This document shows positions 18,165 through 25,664 of a DNA stretch of 43,380 nt, piece by piece; position 1 is the first letter of the stretch, and each line of letters opens with the position of its first letter. The DNA is from a virus: positions 1 through 43,380 of the IMG/VR virus record IMGVR_UViG_3300009161_006335; one strand, 5' to 3'. A program made the translations under genes and the position numbers. Below the pieces are notes generated by a model. The model saw only the letters and a list, made by a program, of their open reading frames with translations. It was not told the DNA's origin and searched no databases.

Positions 18165-18187
18165 CAACTAAAGTATACAACCTAACT

Positions 18188-19564
18188 TTATAGTATTTTC
18201 GATGCCAAAGTTGCTAATTCACTTCTTTCACCCTTTAGAAGTGTAACATGGCCTGAGATATCATAGTCCTTAAATTTCTCTATAGCATGTGTTAAACCGT
18301 TTGTAAAAGAATCAACGTGCACGTTATCAATTTGCTCAAGATCACCGGTTAGAACTATCTTAGTGCCTTCGCCAGCACGTGTGATAATTGTTTTTAATTC
18401 ATGCGTAGTTAAGTTTTGTGCTTCGTCTATTATGATGAAAGCATTAGGAATAGATCTGCCTCTGATATAAGTGATGGCTTCTATTTCAATAAGCCCTTTT
18501 TGTTGCATTAGATCGAGATATGGATCATTAAAAAGATTTTGAGAATCTTCAGATTTCTTACTTCTTGTTCTTGTTAGCTTTTTATTAGAAGCGATAGAGT
18601 TAAGAAGATACTCAAGATTATCTCTAACGGGTGCAACCCATGGCGCCATCTTTTCAGCAAGCGTACCTGGTAAAAATCCTATGTCTTTGCCAACAGGATG
18701 AATAGGACGGGAAACAATTAGTTTTTGATAAGTTTGATGTGTACCGATAGAATCCAGCTGTGCTAGCCCAGCTGCTAATGCTAGCAGTGTTTTACCGCAA
18801 CCTGCTCTACCAGTAAGTGTTAGAAGTTTAACTTCAGGGTTCATCAGAAGATCAAAAGAAAAATTCTGCTCTTTATTCCTTGGTTTTATACCAAAGATAT
18901 TATCGAATTTTTGTAGCTGTAACAATTGCCCACTCTTGCTCAATCGACAAAGCGCTGAAGTTGTCGTAGAGTCAGAAGATTTGAGAACAAATAATTGATT
19001 AGGATATGTTACATCTTTTGTGATTTCTTTAATGTTGACCTCTTTGTCAGCATAGAATCTATTAATCACATCATTAGGCGCAATTAAAACTTTGACACCC
19101 GTGTATAGCGAATCAAAACTGTCAGATGCTCTCATACTCAGATAGTCTTGAGCTTGAATGGCTAATGATGAACATTTTATTCTAACATTAATGTCTTTAG
19201 AAACCAAAAAGACTTTGTCCGAGCATTTTTTAGAATACTCCAACGCAAAATTAATGATCATATTGTCAACAATCGTTGAGTCAAGATCACCTTTTTTAGG
19301 TTTTTTTTCTAAAGAAGTCATCACCCGAAGTGTTCCTCCGGATGGTAACTGTACGCCGTCTTTCAACGATCCGGATTTTGACAATTCGTCAAGAGTTCTA
19401 GAAACTTCTCGACAATTTCTACCGACCTCGTCTGAACGCGATTTATGTTTATCGAGTTCTTCCAAGACAAGCATAGGAATTATTAAGTCATTATCTTTAA
19501 AGTTATTAAAGAAATGCGGATCGCTCAGCAAAACATTTGTGTCAAGTATATAAGTTTTTCTCAT
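18188..19564 (-). CDS. PhoH2-type PIN domain plus PhoH ATPase
   Basis: 458 residues in two domains. Residues 1-140 are a PIN nuclease domain: YILDTNVLL with D8, then E35/E36, D93/D95 and D124, the acidic metal-binding set. Residues about 220-458 are a PhoH ATPase: Walker A GRAGCGKT (252-259), Walker B FIIIDEAQN (376-384) and a LTGDLEQID sensor motif (406-413). Bacterial PhoH2 proteins have been described as RNA helicase/ribonucleases, and PhoH genes are common in large marine phages, where the role is still debated. The start ATG gives the full first PIN strand. It is divergently transcribed from the small sigma-like gene, with a 65-base control region between. Family assignment is very secure. 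Confidence 0.93.
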   Translation of the reverse strand: MRKTYILDTNVLLSDPHFFNNFKDNDLIIPMLVLEELDKHKSRSDEVGRNCREVSRTLDELSKSGSLKDGVQLPSGGTLRVMTSLEKKPKKGDLDSTIVDNMIINFALEYSKKCSDKVFLVSKDINVRIKCSSLAIQAQDYLSMRASDSFDSLYTGVKVLIAPNDVINRFYADKEVNIKEITKDVTYPNQLFVLKSSDSTTTSALCRLSKSGQLLQLQKFDNIFGIKPRNKEQNFSFDLLMNPEVKLLTLTGRAGCGKTLLALAAGLAQLDSIGTHQTYQKLIVSRPIHPVGKDIGFLPGTLAEKMAPWVAPVRDNLEYLLNSIASNKKLTRTRSKKSEDSQNLFNDPYLDLMQQKGLIEIEAITYIRGRSIPNAFIIIDEAQNLTTHELKTIITRAGEGTKIVLTGDLEQIDNVHVDSFTNGLTHAIEKFKDYDISGHVTLLKGERSELATLASKIL

Positions 19565-19598
19565 GAATTTATTAGTATTTTGTACAAGACCCTGTCTA

Positions 19599-19612
19599 AG
19601 ATAAAATATACT
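19599..19612 (+). promoter_or_regulatory. Candidate promoter element AGATAAAATATACT
   Basis: AT-rich element on the plus strand, 17 bases before ATG 19630 of the sigma-region-4-like gene. The minus strand has AGATAAAATATCTACT at the same 17-base distance before ATG 25587. TAAAATAT could serve as a -10 box. A copy of the core also occurs inside a coding region at 12433-12443, so chance is not excluded. Confidence 0.38.
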
Positions 19613-19629
19613 GTTTAAGAGAAGATGTC

Positions 19630-19908
19630 ATGTTAAACACTATAATAAAAAAAAGATTACCAATTATTACACAAGATCAAACTTGCTTTGATTTAGTTGA
19701 TTCATCTAGTTTTAATTGCCAAAAGAGTTCATGTAAGCAATGGATACCATACGAAGGTGGTAAAAATTGTGTGTTAATAACAACAAGAAAAGGTCCCCTA
19801 ACCCTTAGAGAAATAGGGGACATCTATGGTTTAACTAGAATGAGAATCTGTCAAATTGAAAAGAAAATTTACAAGAAAATTAGAGATCACATAATTTTAG
19901 CAATGTGA
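19630..19908 (+). CDS. Small sigma-70 region-4-like regulator with a four-cysteine N-terminus
   Basis: 92 residues. The C-terminal half is a clear sigma-70 region 4.2 helix-turn-helix: PLTLREIGDIYGLTR followed by MRICQIEKKIYKKI, close to the housekeeping-sigma consensus (T-x2-EIG ... G-V-TR-x-RI-x-QIE). The N-terminal half has C19, C30, C35 and C47, which could bind a metal. Regions 2 and 3 are absent, so it cannot be a complete sigma factor. It may contact the RNA polymerase beta-flap or the -35 region, as region-4-like phage coactivators do (T4 gp33 is a functional analogue), or act as a simple DNA-binding regulator. It is the only plus-strand gene inside 25 kb of minus-strand genes, with its own upstream element and an AAGAGAAG ribosome site. 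HTH is confident; exact role inferred. Confidence 0.75.
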   Translation: MLNTIIKKRLPIITQDQTCFDLVDSSSFNCQKSSCKQWIPYEGGKNCVLITTRKGPLTLREIGDIYGLTRMRICQIEKKIYKKIRDHIILAM

Positions 19909-19928
19909 TTAAATCAATATGCCTTGGT

Positions 19929-20225
19929 TTATTTTGATTTGACAGATTTTTTCTTTTTTAAATTTGTCTCTGAGCTATTTGCTTCAACAAGGCTGGGTGT
20001 TTCTTCAGCAAGATTAAGATCAGGTGTTTCTTCAACAAGGCTGGGTGTTGAGGATATAACTACAGGTTCTGCTATAGCTAAAACTTCATCCACAACCCCA
20101 GCCTTGTCATTATCTGTCTGCTCAATTAACTGAATAAACTTACCATTGACAAACTCAAATGGCTTTCTAGGATTTACACCATCTCTAGCCATCTGCTGTA
20201 AGATTTTTATTTGTTGCCTACTCAT
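19929..20225 (-). CDS. Small acidic-repeat protein with basic tail (hypothetical)
   Basis: 98 residues, convergent with the sigma-like gene after 20 bases. The N-terminus (MSRQQIKILQQMARDGVNP, then FEFVNGKFIQLIE) is compact. The middle (about 55-80) is a degenerate repeat (TPSLVEE, TPDLNLAEE, TPSLVEA), acidic and unstructured-looking. The end is a lysine cluster (KKKKSVKSK). No family recognised. A plus-strand reading frame over the same bases is a shadow: this frame has an ATG preceded by GAGGA and sits in the same-strand gene series. The acidic repeat with basic tail could suit a DNA- or protein-binding accessory, but nothing specific can be claimed. Confidence 0.6.
   Translation of the reverse strand: MSRQQIKILQQMARDGVNPRKPFEFVNGKFIQLIEQTDNDKAGVVDEVLAIAEPVVISSTPSLVEETPDLNLAEETPSLVEANSSETNLKKKKSVKSK
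19982..20049. repeat. Degenerate tandem repeat in small gene
   Basis: A 20-base sequence (starting CTTCAACAAGG) occurs perfectly at 19982-20001 and 20030-20049, with a degraded copy between them. On the coding (minus) strand it gives the TPSLVE-type repeat. The 48-base offset keeps the frame, so repeat number can vary without breaking the gene. Confidence 0.85.
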
Positions 20226-20234
20226 ATTAAAAAA

Positions 20235-20438
20235 TCATTCCTCAGATTTTTTTCTCTTATCGCTCTCCAACGTAAGCTTAACAAGCTCCTTTGAAGATGC
20301 TGCAACTTGTCGAAGACCTTTTCTAACTCTTACGCCTGCAGCTGCAACGCCACGAGCATTTTTAGCGACGTCGACCTCGAGCGCTTCAACTAGTGTCTTA
20401 AGTTCATTCCATTTATCTAAAACTGTTTCTGATGACAT
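20235..20438 (-). CDS. Small basic histone-H1-like (Hc1-type) protein
   Basis: 67 residues. A helical pattern with the central stretch AKNARGVAAAGVRVRKGLRQ followed by VAASSKELVKLTLESDKRKK resembles the N-terminal part of bacterial/chlamydial histone-H1-like proteins (Hc1), with Ala/Gly/Arg/Lys spacing suited to binding DNA non-specifically. It is short and lacks the Lys-rich tail repeats of full Hc1. A clear CAGGAG ribosome site lies 11 bases before ATG 20438. It lies 9 bases before the repeat protein on the same strand. In a phage it could compact phage or host DNA. Resemblance is by pattern only. Confidence 0.55.
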   Translation of the reverse strand: MSSETVLDKWNELKTLVEALEVDVAKNARGVAAAGVRVRKGLRQVAASSKELVKLTLESDKRKKSEE

Positions 20439-20490
20439 TGTATATCAATCTCCTGAATCTTTAATATAACTTCTTCATCAGCTGTGTAAA

Positions 20491-22149
20491 TTATGTACAA
20501 ATTTTTCCAATATGTCCTTCAAACATTTTTCTATTCTTTGAATAAAACATAGACCAATCAGCATCTAAAATATAAGACTCAGCATGATCTGTCTCATTTC
20601 TAATAGATCTGCCTAAAGATTGAATTAAAGATTTGGAAGTTGCATATGCGTACCACTCTTTATTTTTTTCAAGACGTTTTTTTACTACAGCATCACCAAG
20701 ATATGGAAATGGCACCTTACATATAATCTGAAACCTGCTAAGCTCATCTGAAAGATCTACACCTTCCATCATAGAGGGACTTACTAAAACAGTAGGTTCG
20801 CTGGAAGTCATATGATGCTTAAGCACTGCGTCTCGATTAGTCGACTCGTGTGAAAGAAGTCTATCTGTTTTAATATTTTCCATGAGATATTTGGAAATCT
20901 TATAATTCACAGTGTGAATGACGCCCTTTTCATTCTTGTGCTTTTCAAGCAACATCTTTATAGCTTCTACAAGGATAGGTAAACTTGTCTCAATATTGTT
21001 TCTTGACATGCTTCCTACAGGCATAAAGTGCACAGGTCTATTATCGTCTGAAAATGGACTGCGTCTCTTCATATAAGCTATGTCTAGTGCATTCAGGCCA
21101 ATTGACTCACAAAAAACGTTTTTGTCTACAATAGTAGCAGACATCATTAAAATTCTTGTAGCTTTTGAAAAGAGATGTTTTTCGCAATAAGGAGAAACAT
21201 CAACAGTTTTAAATTCAAATCGATGTGTAATATTGGTCTTGCTTCCTTGACCATATAATTTCTTTTCTATGTTCATGACCCAGCTCTTGTAATCATGCAC
21301 TTCAATAAACTTTTCAAGTTTTTCTAAATGCTTCTGTACTAACTCGTAGCTTTTTGATGAATCTATACACTTGTTCAAAGAAGAAGAATTTTTCTTAAGC
21401 GTTGACTCAAGCTTTACTGCATACTTTTTTAAAACACTCAAATAAGTGTCTTTAACCCAGTCAAATATAGCTTTCTGCTCGTGAATTTTAGGCACTTTAA
21501 TTTTTAAGACATCGTTGCAGAATTTTTCAGAAAAGCTAACTTCAATAAATCTTCCAACTTCTGATTCTATATTATGTGCCTCGTCAATGACTAGTAGCGC
21601 ACGAGGCGTTAACTTACCTGAATGAGATGTTTCTGCAAGAAAATAAGAAAAATTTGTTATAGAAATGGATGAGTCAATAAACTCCTGTTTTTCTTGACTA
21701 TACTGGCATTGTTTAGTGCAGTGGTCTTGAAATTCTGTGCCCTTTAAGCTTTTAGACAAACGGCTTAGAAGCATTTTTGATTCTGCACACGTTTGATCAT
21801 CATAGAAAGAACAAGCGTAATTTGAAGAAGACTTGATTGTTCTTAATAACGGAAGTTTAGTATTTGGGCCAAAGTCTCTTACATATTGTTCTTGTAAGAT
21901 TTTTTGCGTGGTAAGAACATATGCACCTGACATTGATTCACCGCTCTCATCAGTCTGACAAGGGAAATGATCGTTTAGGTATCTAGCGATTGTAATTCCT
22001 ATTACAGATTTACCTGTGCCTGTTCCTAACTCAAGCAAAACATGTTTTTTACCTGATTCATAGGAATCAATAGCAAATTCAATCGCTTCTTTTTGTTCCT
22101 TTCTCATTTCTTTAAAAGGAAAATAGTGTCGATATTCGTGTAGAGGCAT
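20491..22149 (-). CDS. DinG/XPD-like superfamily 2 helicase with Fe-S cysteines
   Basis: 552 residues. Motifs in order: Q-motif-like RKEQKEAIEFA (16-26), Walker A LGTGTGKS (41-48), four cysteines between motifs I and II (C113, C121, C144, C148) in the place of the XPD/DinG Fe-S cluster, DEAH at 189-192, a later MMSAT motif and the motif VI arginine finger QSLGRSIR near the end. This is the XPD/DinG 5'-3' helicase layout; the length is below E. coli DinG (about 716) but normal for phage members. It could unwind R-loops or recombination intermediates. A further FPYLGD segment precedes motif VI as in DinG. A TTGTATTATAT element lies 12 bases before the ATG, suggesting its own promoter. Confidence 0.88.
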   Translation of the reverse strand: MPLHEYRHYFPFKEMRKEQKEAIEFAIDSYESGKKHVLLELGTGTGKSVIGITIARYLNDHFPCQTDESGESMSGAYVLTTQKILQEQYVRDFGPNTKLPLLRTIKSSSNYACSFYDDQTCAESKMLLSRLSKSLKGTEFQDHCTKQCQYSQEKQEFIDSSISITNFSYFLAETSHSGKLTPRALLVIDEAHNIESEVGRFIEVSFSEKFCNDVLKIKVPKIHEQKAIFDWVKDTYLSVLKKYAVKLESTLKKNSSSLNKCIDSSKSYELVQKHLEKLEKFIEVHDYKSWVMNIEKKLYGQGSKTNITHRFEFKTVDVSPYCEKHLFSKATRILMMSATIVDKNVFCESIGLNALDIAYMKRRSPFSDDNRPVHFMPVGSMSRNNIETSLPILVEAIKMLLEKHKNEKGVIHTVNYKISKYLMENIKTDRLLSHESTNRDAVLKHHMTSSEPTVLVSPSMMEGVDLSDELSRFQIICKVPFPYLGDAVVKKRLEKNKEWYAYATSKSLIQSLGRSIRNETDHAESYILDADWSMFYSKNRKMFEGHIGKICT

Positions 22150-22161
22150 TCAGTCTACACA

Positions 22162-22172
22162 ATATAATACAA
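22162..22172 (-). promoter_or_regulatory. Candidate -10-like promoter element TTGTATTATAT
   Basis: Identical 11-mer to the one before the gene at 7000-7749, here 12 bases before ATG 22149 of the helicase, in a 43-base gap. Reads as a TATTAT -10 box preceded by TTG. Confidence 0.4.
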
Positions 22173-22192
22173 AGAGATAAATTACAAATTTA

Positions 22193-22795
22193 CTATTCAC
22201 CAATGATCTTATCGACAATTCCCATCTTTATCGCTTCTTGCGGCGATAAATAGACGTCATGGCCACGCTTCATAATATTTTCAATATCTTCTTTTGATAG
22301 TTTGGTTTCTTTTGCAATAGCAGTTGCCATTTGCACTTGCAATCGCTTACTTTCTTCTACATCATTCATTAACTCAAAGATATTTCCAGCAGACCCACCA
22401 GATATTGGATGCATCATAATTCTAGCTGATCTACCAATCATTCTTTTTCCTTTTTCGCCTGATGCAAGTAGAAGTACACCGGCAGACATAACTTTGCCTA
22501 AAGCAATCGTATGAACTGGACATGGTAAAAACTTTATAGCATCATATAAAGTAAACATCTCATCAACAGATCCACCGTATGTTGAAATGACAAGATGAAT
22601 TGGTTTATGATTTTGACTAGCAAGATGCAACATTTGCATCATTACTGTTGATATTGATTGTTCATTAACATCGCAGTGAAGTACTAATAACCGAGAGCTA
22701 TCTCCTACTTGAATATGAACACCTGATGACTCGTAGTCATAATTTCCTCTTTTAGATGCATCACCATGATTGCTGATTATGTAAGATCTACCCAT
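22193..22795 (-). CDS. ClpP-like serine protease (S14)
   Basis: 200 residues, normal ClpP length without a propeptide. The catalytic triad is visible: S104 in VMSAGVLLLASG, H129 in MMHPISGG and D180 in GHDVYLSPQEA. The oxyanion-hole glycines precede (STYGGSVDEM). ClpP forms a tetradecameric barrel and needs an AAA+ partner (ClpX/ClpA), which is not encoded here, so it may use the host's. Alternatives are regulated degradation of host proteins or head maturation, since S14-fold proteases also act as phage prohead proteases. Its start overlaps the end of the 93-residue gene by 8 bases, with a GAGGA ribosome site, so the two are coupled. Confidence 0.92.
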   Translation of the reverse strand: MGRSYIISNHGDASKRGNYDYESSGVHIQVGDSSRLLVLHCDVNEQSISTVMMQMLHLASQNHKPIHLVISTYGGSVDEMFTLYDAIKFLPCPVHTIALGKVMSAGVLLLASGEKGKRMIGRSARIMMHPISGGSAGNIFELMNDVEESKRLQVQMATAIAKETKLSKEDIENIMKRGHDVYLSPQEAIKMGIVDKIIGE

Positions 22796-23069
22796 TTTTA
22801 TTTACTTCTTCCTCGGCCCAATTATCTTCACCATGACTGTACAACTTAGAAACAAAAATATCTTTTTCTTTTTTAGTTTTAATAAAAGAAATCATGTCTT
22901 TCATGTCTTGAATGTTTTCTATTTCTAAGCTTAGCAAATGAAGAATCATCCATCTTTGCCTGTCACTAATTCCAAACGTATTAATCTCGCTTACAATCTG
23001 TAGCGCAATTTTTTTATCTTCGGCAATTTTTTCAGTTTGTAATTGACCGTAAAGCATCTCATTCATCAT
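22788..23069 (-). CDS. Hypothetical small helical protein upstream of ClpP
   Basis: 93 residues, almost all predicted helix (MMNEMLYGQLQTEKIAEDKK, then several Leu/Ile-rich helices), acidic end. Two adjacent ATG codons; GAGGT lies 4-8 bases upstream. The 8-base overlap with clpP makes translational coupling likely, so it might be a ClpP-linked adaptor or modulator, but no known adaptor motif is seen. Family not recognised. Confidence 0.65.
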   Translation of the reverse strand: MMNEMLYGQLQTEKIAEDKKIALQIVSEINTFGISDRQRWMILHLLSLEIENIQDMKDMISFIKTKKEKDIFVSKLYSHGEDNWAEEEVNKNG

Positions 23070-23075
23070 TTTACC

Positions 23076-23603
23076 TCAAATTGTACTGATAAATTCGTCT
23101 CTAGAAAAATTTTCTACTTTAAAGAAAGACTCCCCTAAAATTCTAACGTATTTTCCTTGTTTGGTATCACCATCATCTTCTTGCTCTAGCACAATAAATT
23201 CACCCCAACTTTTGTGCTCTACAATAAACTGAGCTTGCTCCCAAGAAGGCAATTCAAGACGATATTTTTCAAGTATATTAGACAAATCTCTTGGTAACGA
23301 CAGCTTAATATCTTCAACTGTTAATATTGACGAGGAGTGCTCTTTACCTAATTGAATTTCAGACTTACAGATGTCTATAACTTTATGTATTAATCCGCAA
23401 TTATTGCACTGTGCGTATTTCAAATCTATACTATCATTTTCTTTCAAGACAGAAAAAACAATAAATTTGTGCTTTGGCGGATCTTGCCTATTCTTAAATT
23501 GTGGAAGTACACATCGGCACTCTAAAAGATGTCTAAAACCTCTCTTTTGCTGTACAACGACGCTAGTATCTTTTTTAGTTTCAGAAGACTTTTTCTTGGC
23601 CAC
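23076..23603 (-). CDS. Hypothetical protein with CxC ... CxxC cysteine pairs
   Basis: 175 residues from a GTG start; the first 20 residues are basic (AKKKSSETKK). Cysteines at about 29 and 31 (ECRCVLPQF) and again at about 66 and 69 (CNNCGLIH) could form a zinc ribbon. The second half is alpha/beta with no known motif (QFIVEHKSWGEFIVLEQ). It sits in a run of small same-strand genes, 6 bases before the 93-residue gene. The zinc-ribbon idea is an inference from cysteine spacing. Confidence 0.62.
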   Translation of the reverse strand: MAKKKSSETKKDTSVVVQQKRGFRHLLECRCVLPQFKNRQDPPKHKFIVFSVLKENDSIDLKYAQCNNCGLIHKVIDICKSEIQLGKEHSSSILTVEDIKLSLPRDLSNILEKYRLELPSWEQAQFIVEHKSWGEFIVLEQEDDGDTKQGKYVRILGESFFKVENFSRDEFISTI

Positions 23604-23606
23604 TGT

Positions 23607-23858
23607 TCACTTTTTAGTTGTTTTTTTTGAAGATGCTAAATCAATCTCTTCGTTTATCTTATTATGTAAACTTGTAAAAACAGATTGATACGAATTATCT
23701 AAAGAAGTTTTTACAAGTAATAAAACTATTTGTAAATCTTTTTCAGATAGCGATATCGTTCTCTTAGTATTTTCATTAACTAAAAGACGCTGCAATTGAT
23801 CATTAGAAAAAGTAACTAGATTCAGAACTTCTTTACAAATTTTATCAGCATGATTCAT
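23607..23858 (-). CDS. Hypothetical small helical protein
   Basis: 83 residues, mostly helical (CKEVLNLVTFSNDQLQRLLV; then two Leu/Val helices) with a basic C-terminal tail (ASSKKTTKK). Its stop lies 3 bases before the GTG of the 175-residue gene. No family recognised. It is counted as real because it fills the space between neighbours exactly and has normal spacing and composition. Confidence 0.6.
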   Translation of the reverse strand: MNHADKICKEVLNLVTFSNDQLQRLLVNENTKRTISLSEKDLQIVLLLVKTSLDNSYQSVFTSLHNKINEEIDLASSKKTTKK

Positions 23859-23894
23859 GAACAGATCATACTTTTTAAAATTAATAAGTAAAGG

Positions 23895-25022
23895 TTAGAC
23901 TACATCTGCAATACTTTTTAAAGTATTTTCTAAGGAATTATAATAAAGCGCAACTGCTTGATTAAGCACAAAGCTTTTATTCATAACAGACAGAATAAGA
24001 CGAATTCCTTCGTCTATTTCTTGTGATCTTGAAAAGTAATTTATGTCATCAGGTATTGCAATTTCAATGCTATTTCCTGAAAGACCTCTTAAACGTTTAT
24101 GTATAAAATCTTTTTCTAGCTCACTACAATCAAGAAGTTTTTTCTTTAAGTTTTTTGAATGCAAAAAAACTGACTTTTTTGTAGTTTTACATGTAATAGC
24201 TAAACTAGAATCAGTAATAGTAATTGAGTCAATTATAGCAGATTTTTCTAACTTTATTGAAGAGATTAAATCACCTTTTAAGCTAGATGTTACATCAACT
24301 CCGCATGTTACAGCTATGTCAACAAGTAGATTAACATTTTCAACAGTAAAATCAACTTTAAAAATATAACATCTGAACGCATTTCTTGTATTATTGACGT
24401 TAATTGTACTTAAAATATCATTGGATGCACCTCTACAAAATAAGACAAAAGGCGTATTCTGCGCTTCAGTTGAAAAATATTGAAGAATATGGTGTATTTC
24501 AGATACGCTTTCTAGATAACCGTCAATGACAAAGATCTTGCAATTTTTATCTTGATTCCTTTTGACAGGTAATAAAGACGCAACATCGAACTGGTAATCA
24601 TTTGAGATTTCTACGTAAGATTTTTCATTAATTGACTTTACTAGTTTTAGTTTAGTTTCTGAGTTACAGAAATTTAATATTTCTATTAAAATAGATTCTG
24701 AAATTTTGCTAAGTCTAAGATTTTCTAGCTGATCAATAACAGCTTTTTTATCTATAGGATTAGAATAATTTTCAATATTACTTCCAGCAAATTTTTTTAA
24801 AAGCATCACCCCAGCTTTAGGGCATGATCTTTCTGCCTTTTCGGCATGATCTAGAACCAACTCAAAAATTTTTTGTTTACTACCCGCAAATCTTTTAGAA
24901 AAGATGTGTTGAAGACACCTCTGCGTTCTTAGCTTATGATTATCAAATTTTAGCGAGCTAGTAACTTCAACGTTCTTGATAAGAAAACTTTTAATTAAAT
25001 TTATGTCTTTGTCGATCGACAT
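23895..25022 (-). CDS. Degenerate GroEL/chaperonin-like protein
   Basis: 375 residues against about 548 for GroEL. Several segments follow the GroEL order. [19 protein letters not shown] (162-180) reads like [20 protein letters not shown]. The next stretch (191-255) reads like the apical segment around [41 protein letters not shown], then [18 protein letters not shown]. Finally [20 protein letters not shown] (302-321) reads like the REKLQERVAKLAGG strand, and a helix plus [10 protein letters not shown] (about 353-362) sits where GroEL has AGGGVALIR. The GroEL nucleotide motifs (DGTTT and the GGG of AGGGVAL) are missing, so ATP hydrolysis looks lost. Possibly a substrate-binding remnant or a partner of host GroEL for virion folding. 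Similarity is remote. Confidence 0.5.
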   Translation of the reverse strand: [375 protein letters not shown]

Positions 25023-25059
25023 GCGTCAAATTATTGTCTGTCTTTGGTAAAATTTATAA

Positions 25060-25587
25060 TTAAAATTTTGTCTCTATCCATTTAAATAATAAAGTCAAAG
25101 ATCCGCCGGTTAATGCAACTAACACCCAGCGAACAGCAGAGCTAATTGTATTTTTACTCTTAACAAGATCATCTACATTTTTTTGTATAATTTGTACTTT
25201 TTCCGACGTCTCTTCAAGCTCTAAATCTGACTTTTCAGATTCTTTTTCTTTATGCTTTTTCCACCCTGATAATTCGATCAATTTTTGTTCTGTTTCGTTT
25301 ATCTTCTGTGAATTTTTAGCATTTGAATCACTAATCTTTGAAAATATACCATCATCAGGATCATAGATCGCATCATGTATTTTGTCGACTTTACCTACAA
25401 GCTGCTCTTGATTCTGTTCGATTTTTTCAATCTTAAACATTAAGATATCAAATCCACCATTTAAAGCAGCGCTGCCAATAATCTTTTTATGAATGTCATC
25501 AAGTACAAAATTTTGTGCTGTAAAAGTATTTTTAACTCTCTGCGACTTTGGACTCGAAATTTTAATATTTTCGGTTTTTTTTGCCAT
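25060..25587 (-). CDS. Coiled-coil protein with C-terminal membrane helix
   Basis: 175 residues. Residues about 45-145 are strongly coiled-coil-like and charged (KIEKIEQNQEQLVGKVDKIH; SEKSDLELEETSEKVQ). A single hydrophobic helix at about 150-167 (AVRWVLVALTGGSLTLLF) is followed by KWIETKF, so the protein is probably C-tail anchored with the coil in the cytoplasm. Architecture resembles hemolysin-XhlA-like phage membrane proteins, but sequence identity is not claimed. It could assist lysis, or tether phage complexes to the membrane. First gene of the minus-strand run; element AGATAAAATAT lies 17 bases upstream of the ATG. Confidence 0.65.
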   Translation of the reverse strand: MAKKTENIKISSPKSQRVKNTFTAQNFVLDDIHKKIIGSAALNGGFDILMFKIEKIEQNQEQLVGKVDKIHDAIYDPDDGIFSKISDSNAKNSQKINETEQKLIELSGWKKHKEKESEKSDLELEETSEKVQIIQKNVDDLVKSKNTISSAVRWVLVALTGGSLTLLFKWIETKF

Positions 25588-25603
25588 TATACAAAGCTCA
25601 TAA

Positions 25604-25619
25604 AGTAGATATTTTATCT
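25604..25619 (-). promoter_or_regulatory. Candidate promoter element AGATAAAATATCTACT
   Basis: Minus-strand element whose first 11 bases equal the one at 19599-19612, and at the same 17-base distance from the ATG (25587). The sequence around TAGATA/TATCTA is also palindromic. Confidence 0.38.
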
Positions 25620-25640
25620 ATAACTATCTAGATTAGTAAA

Positions 25641-25664
25641 GCTATTAAGCTATTAAGCTATCTA
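25641..25664. repeat. 8-base tandem repeat GCTATTAA in divergent promoter region
   Basis: Two perfect copies of GCTATTAA (25641-25648, 25649-25656) and a third variant GCTATCTA (25657-25664), directly upstream of the first glycan-cluster gene. Could be an operator or a spacer that alters promoter geometry. Confidence 0.7.

Noticed and set aside
18135-18187. Looked for rho-independent terminators and tRNAs in this and other gaps
   Set aside because: No GC stem followed by a T run and no cloverleaf could be made out by eye.
19924-20133. Plus-strand 69-codon frame over the repeat protein
   Set aside because: Phe-rich shadow of the minus-strand gene, which has a GAGGA site and proper spacing to its neighbours.
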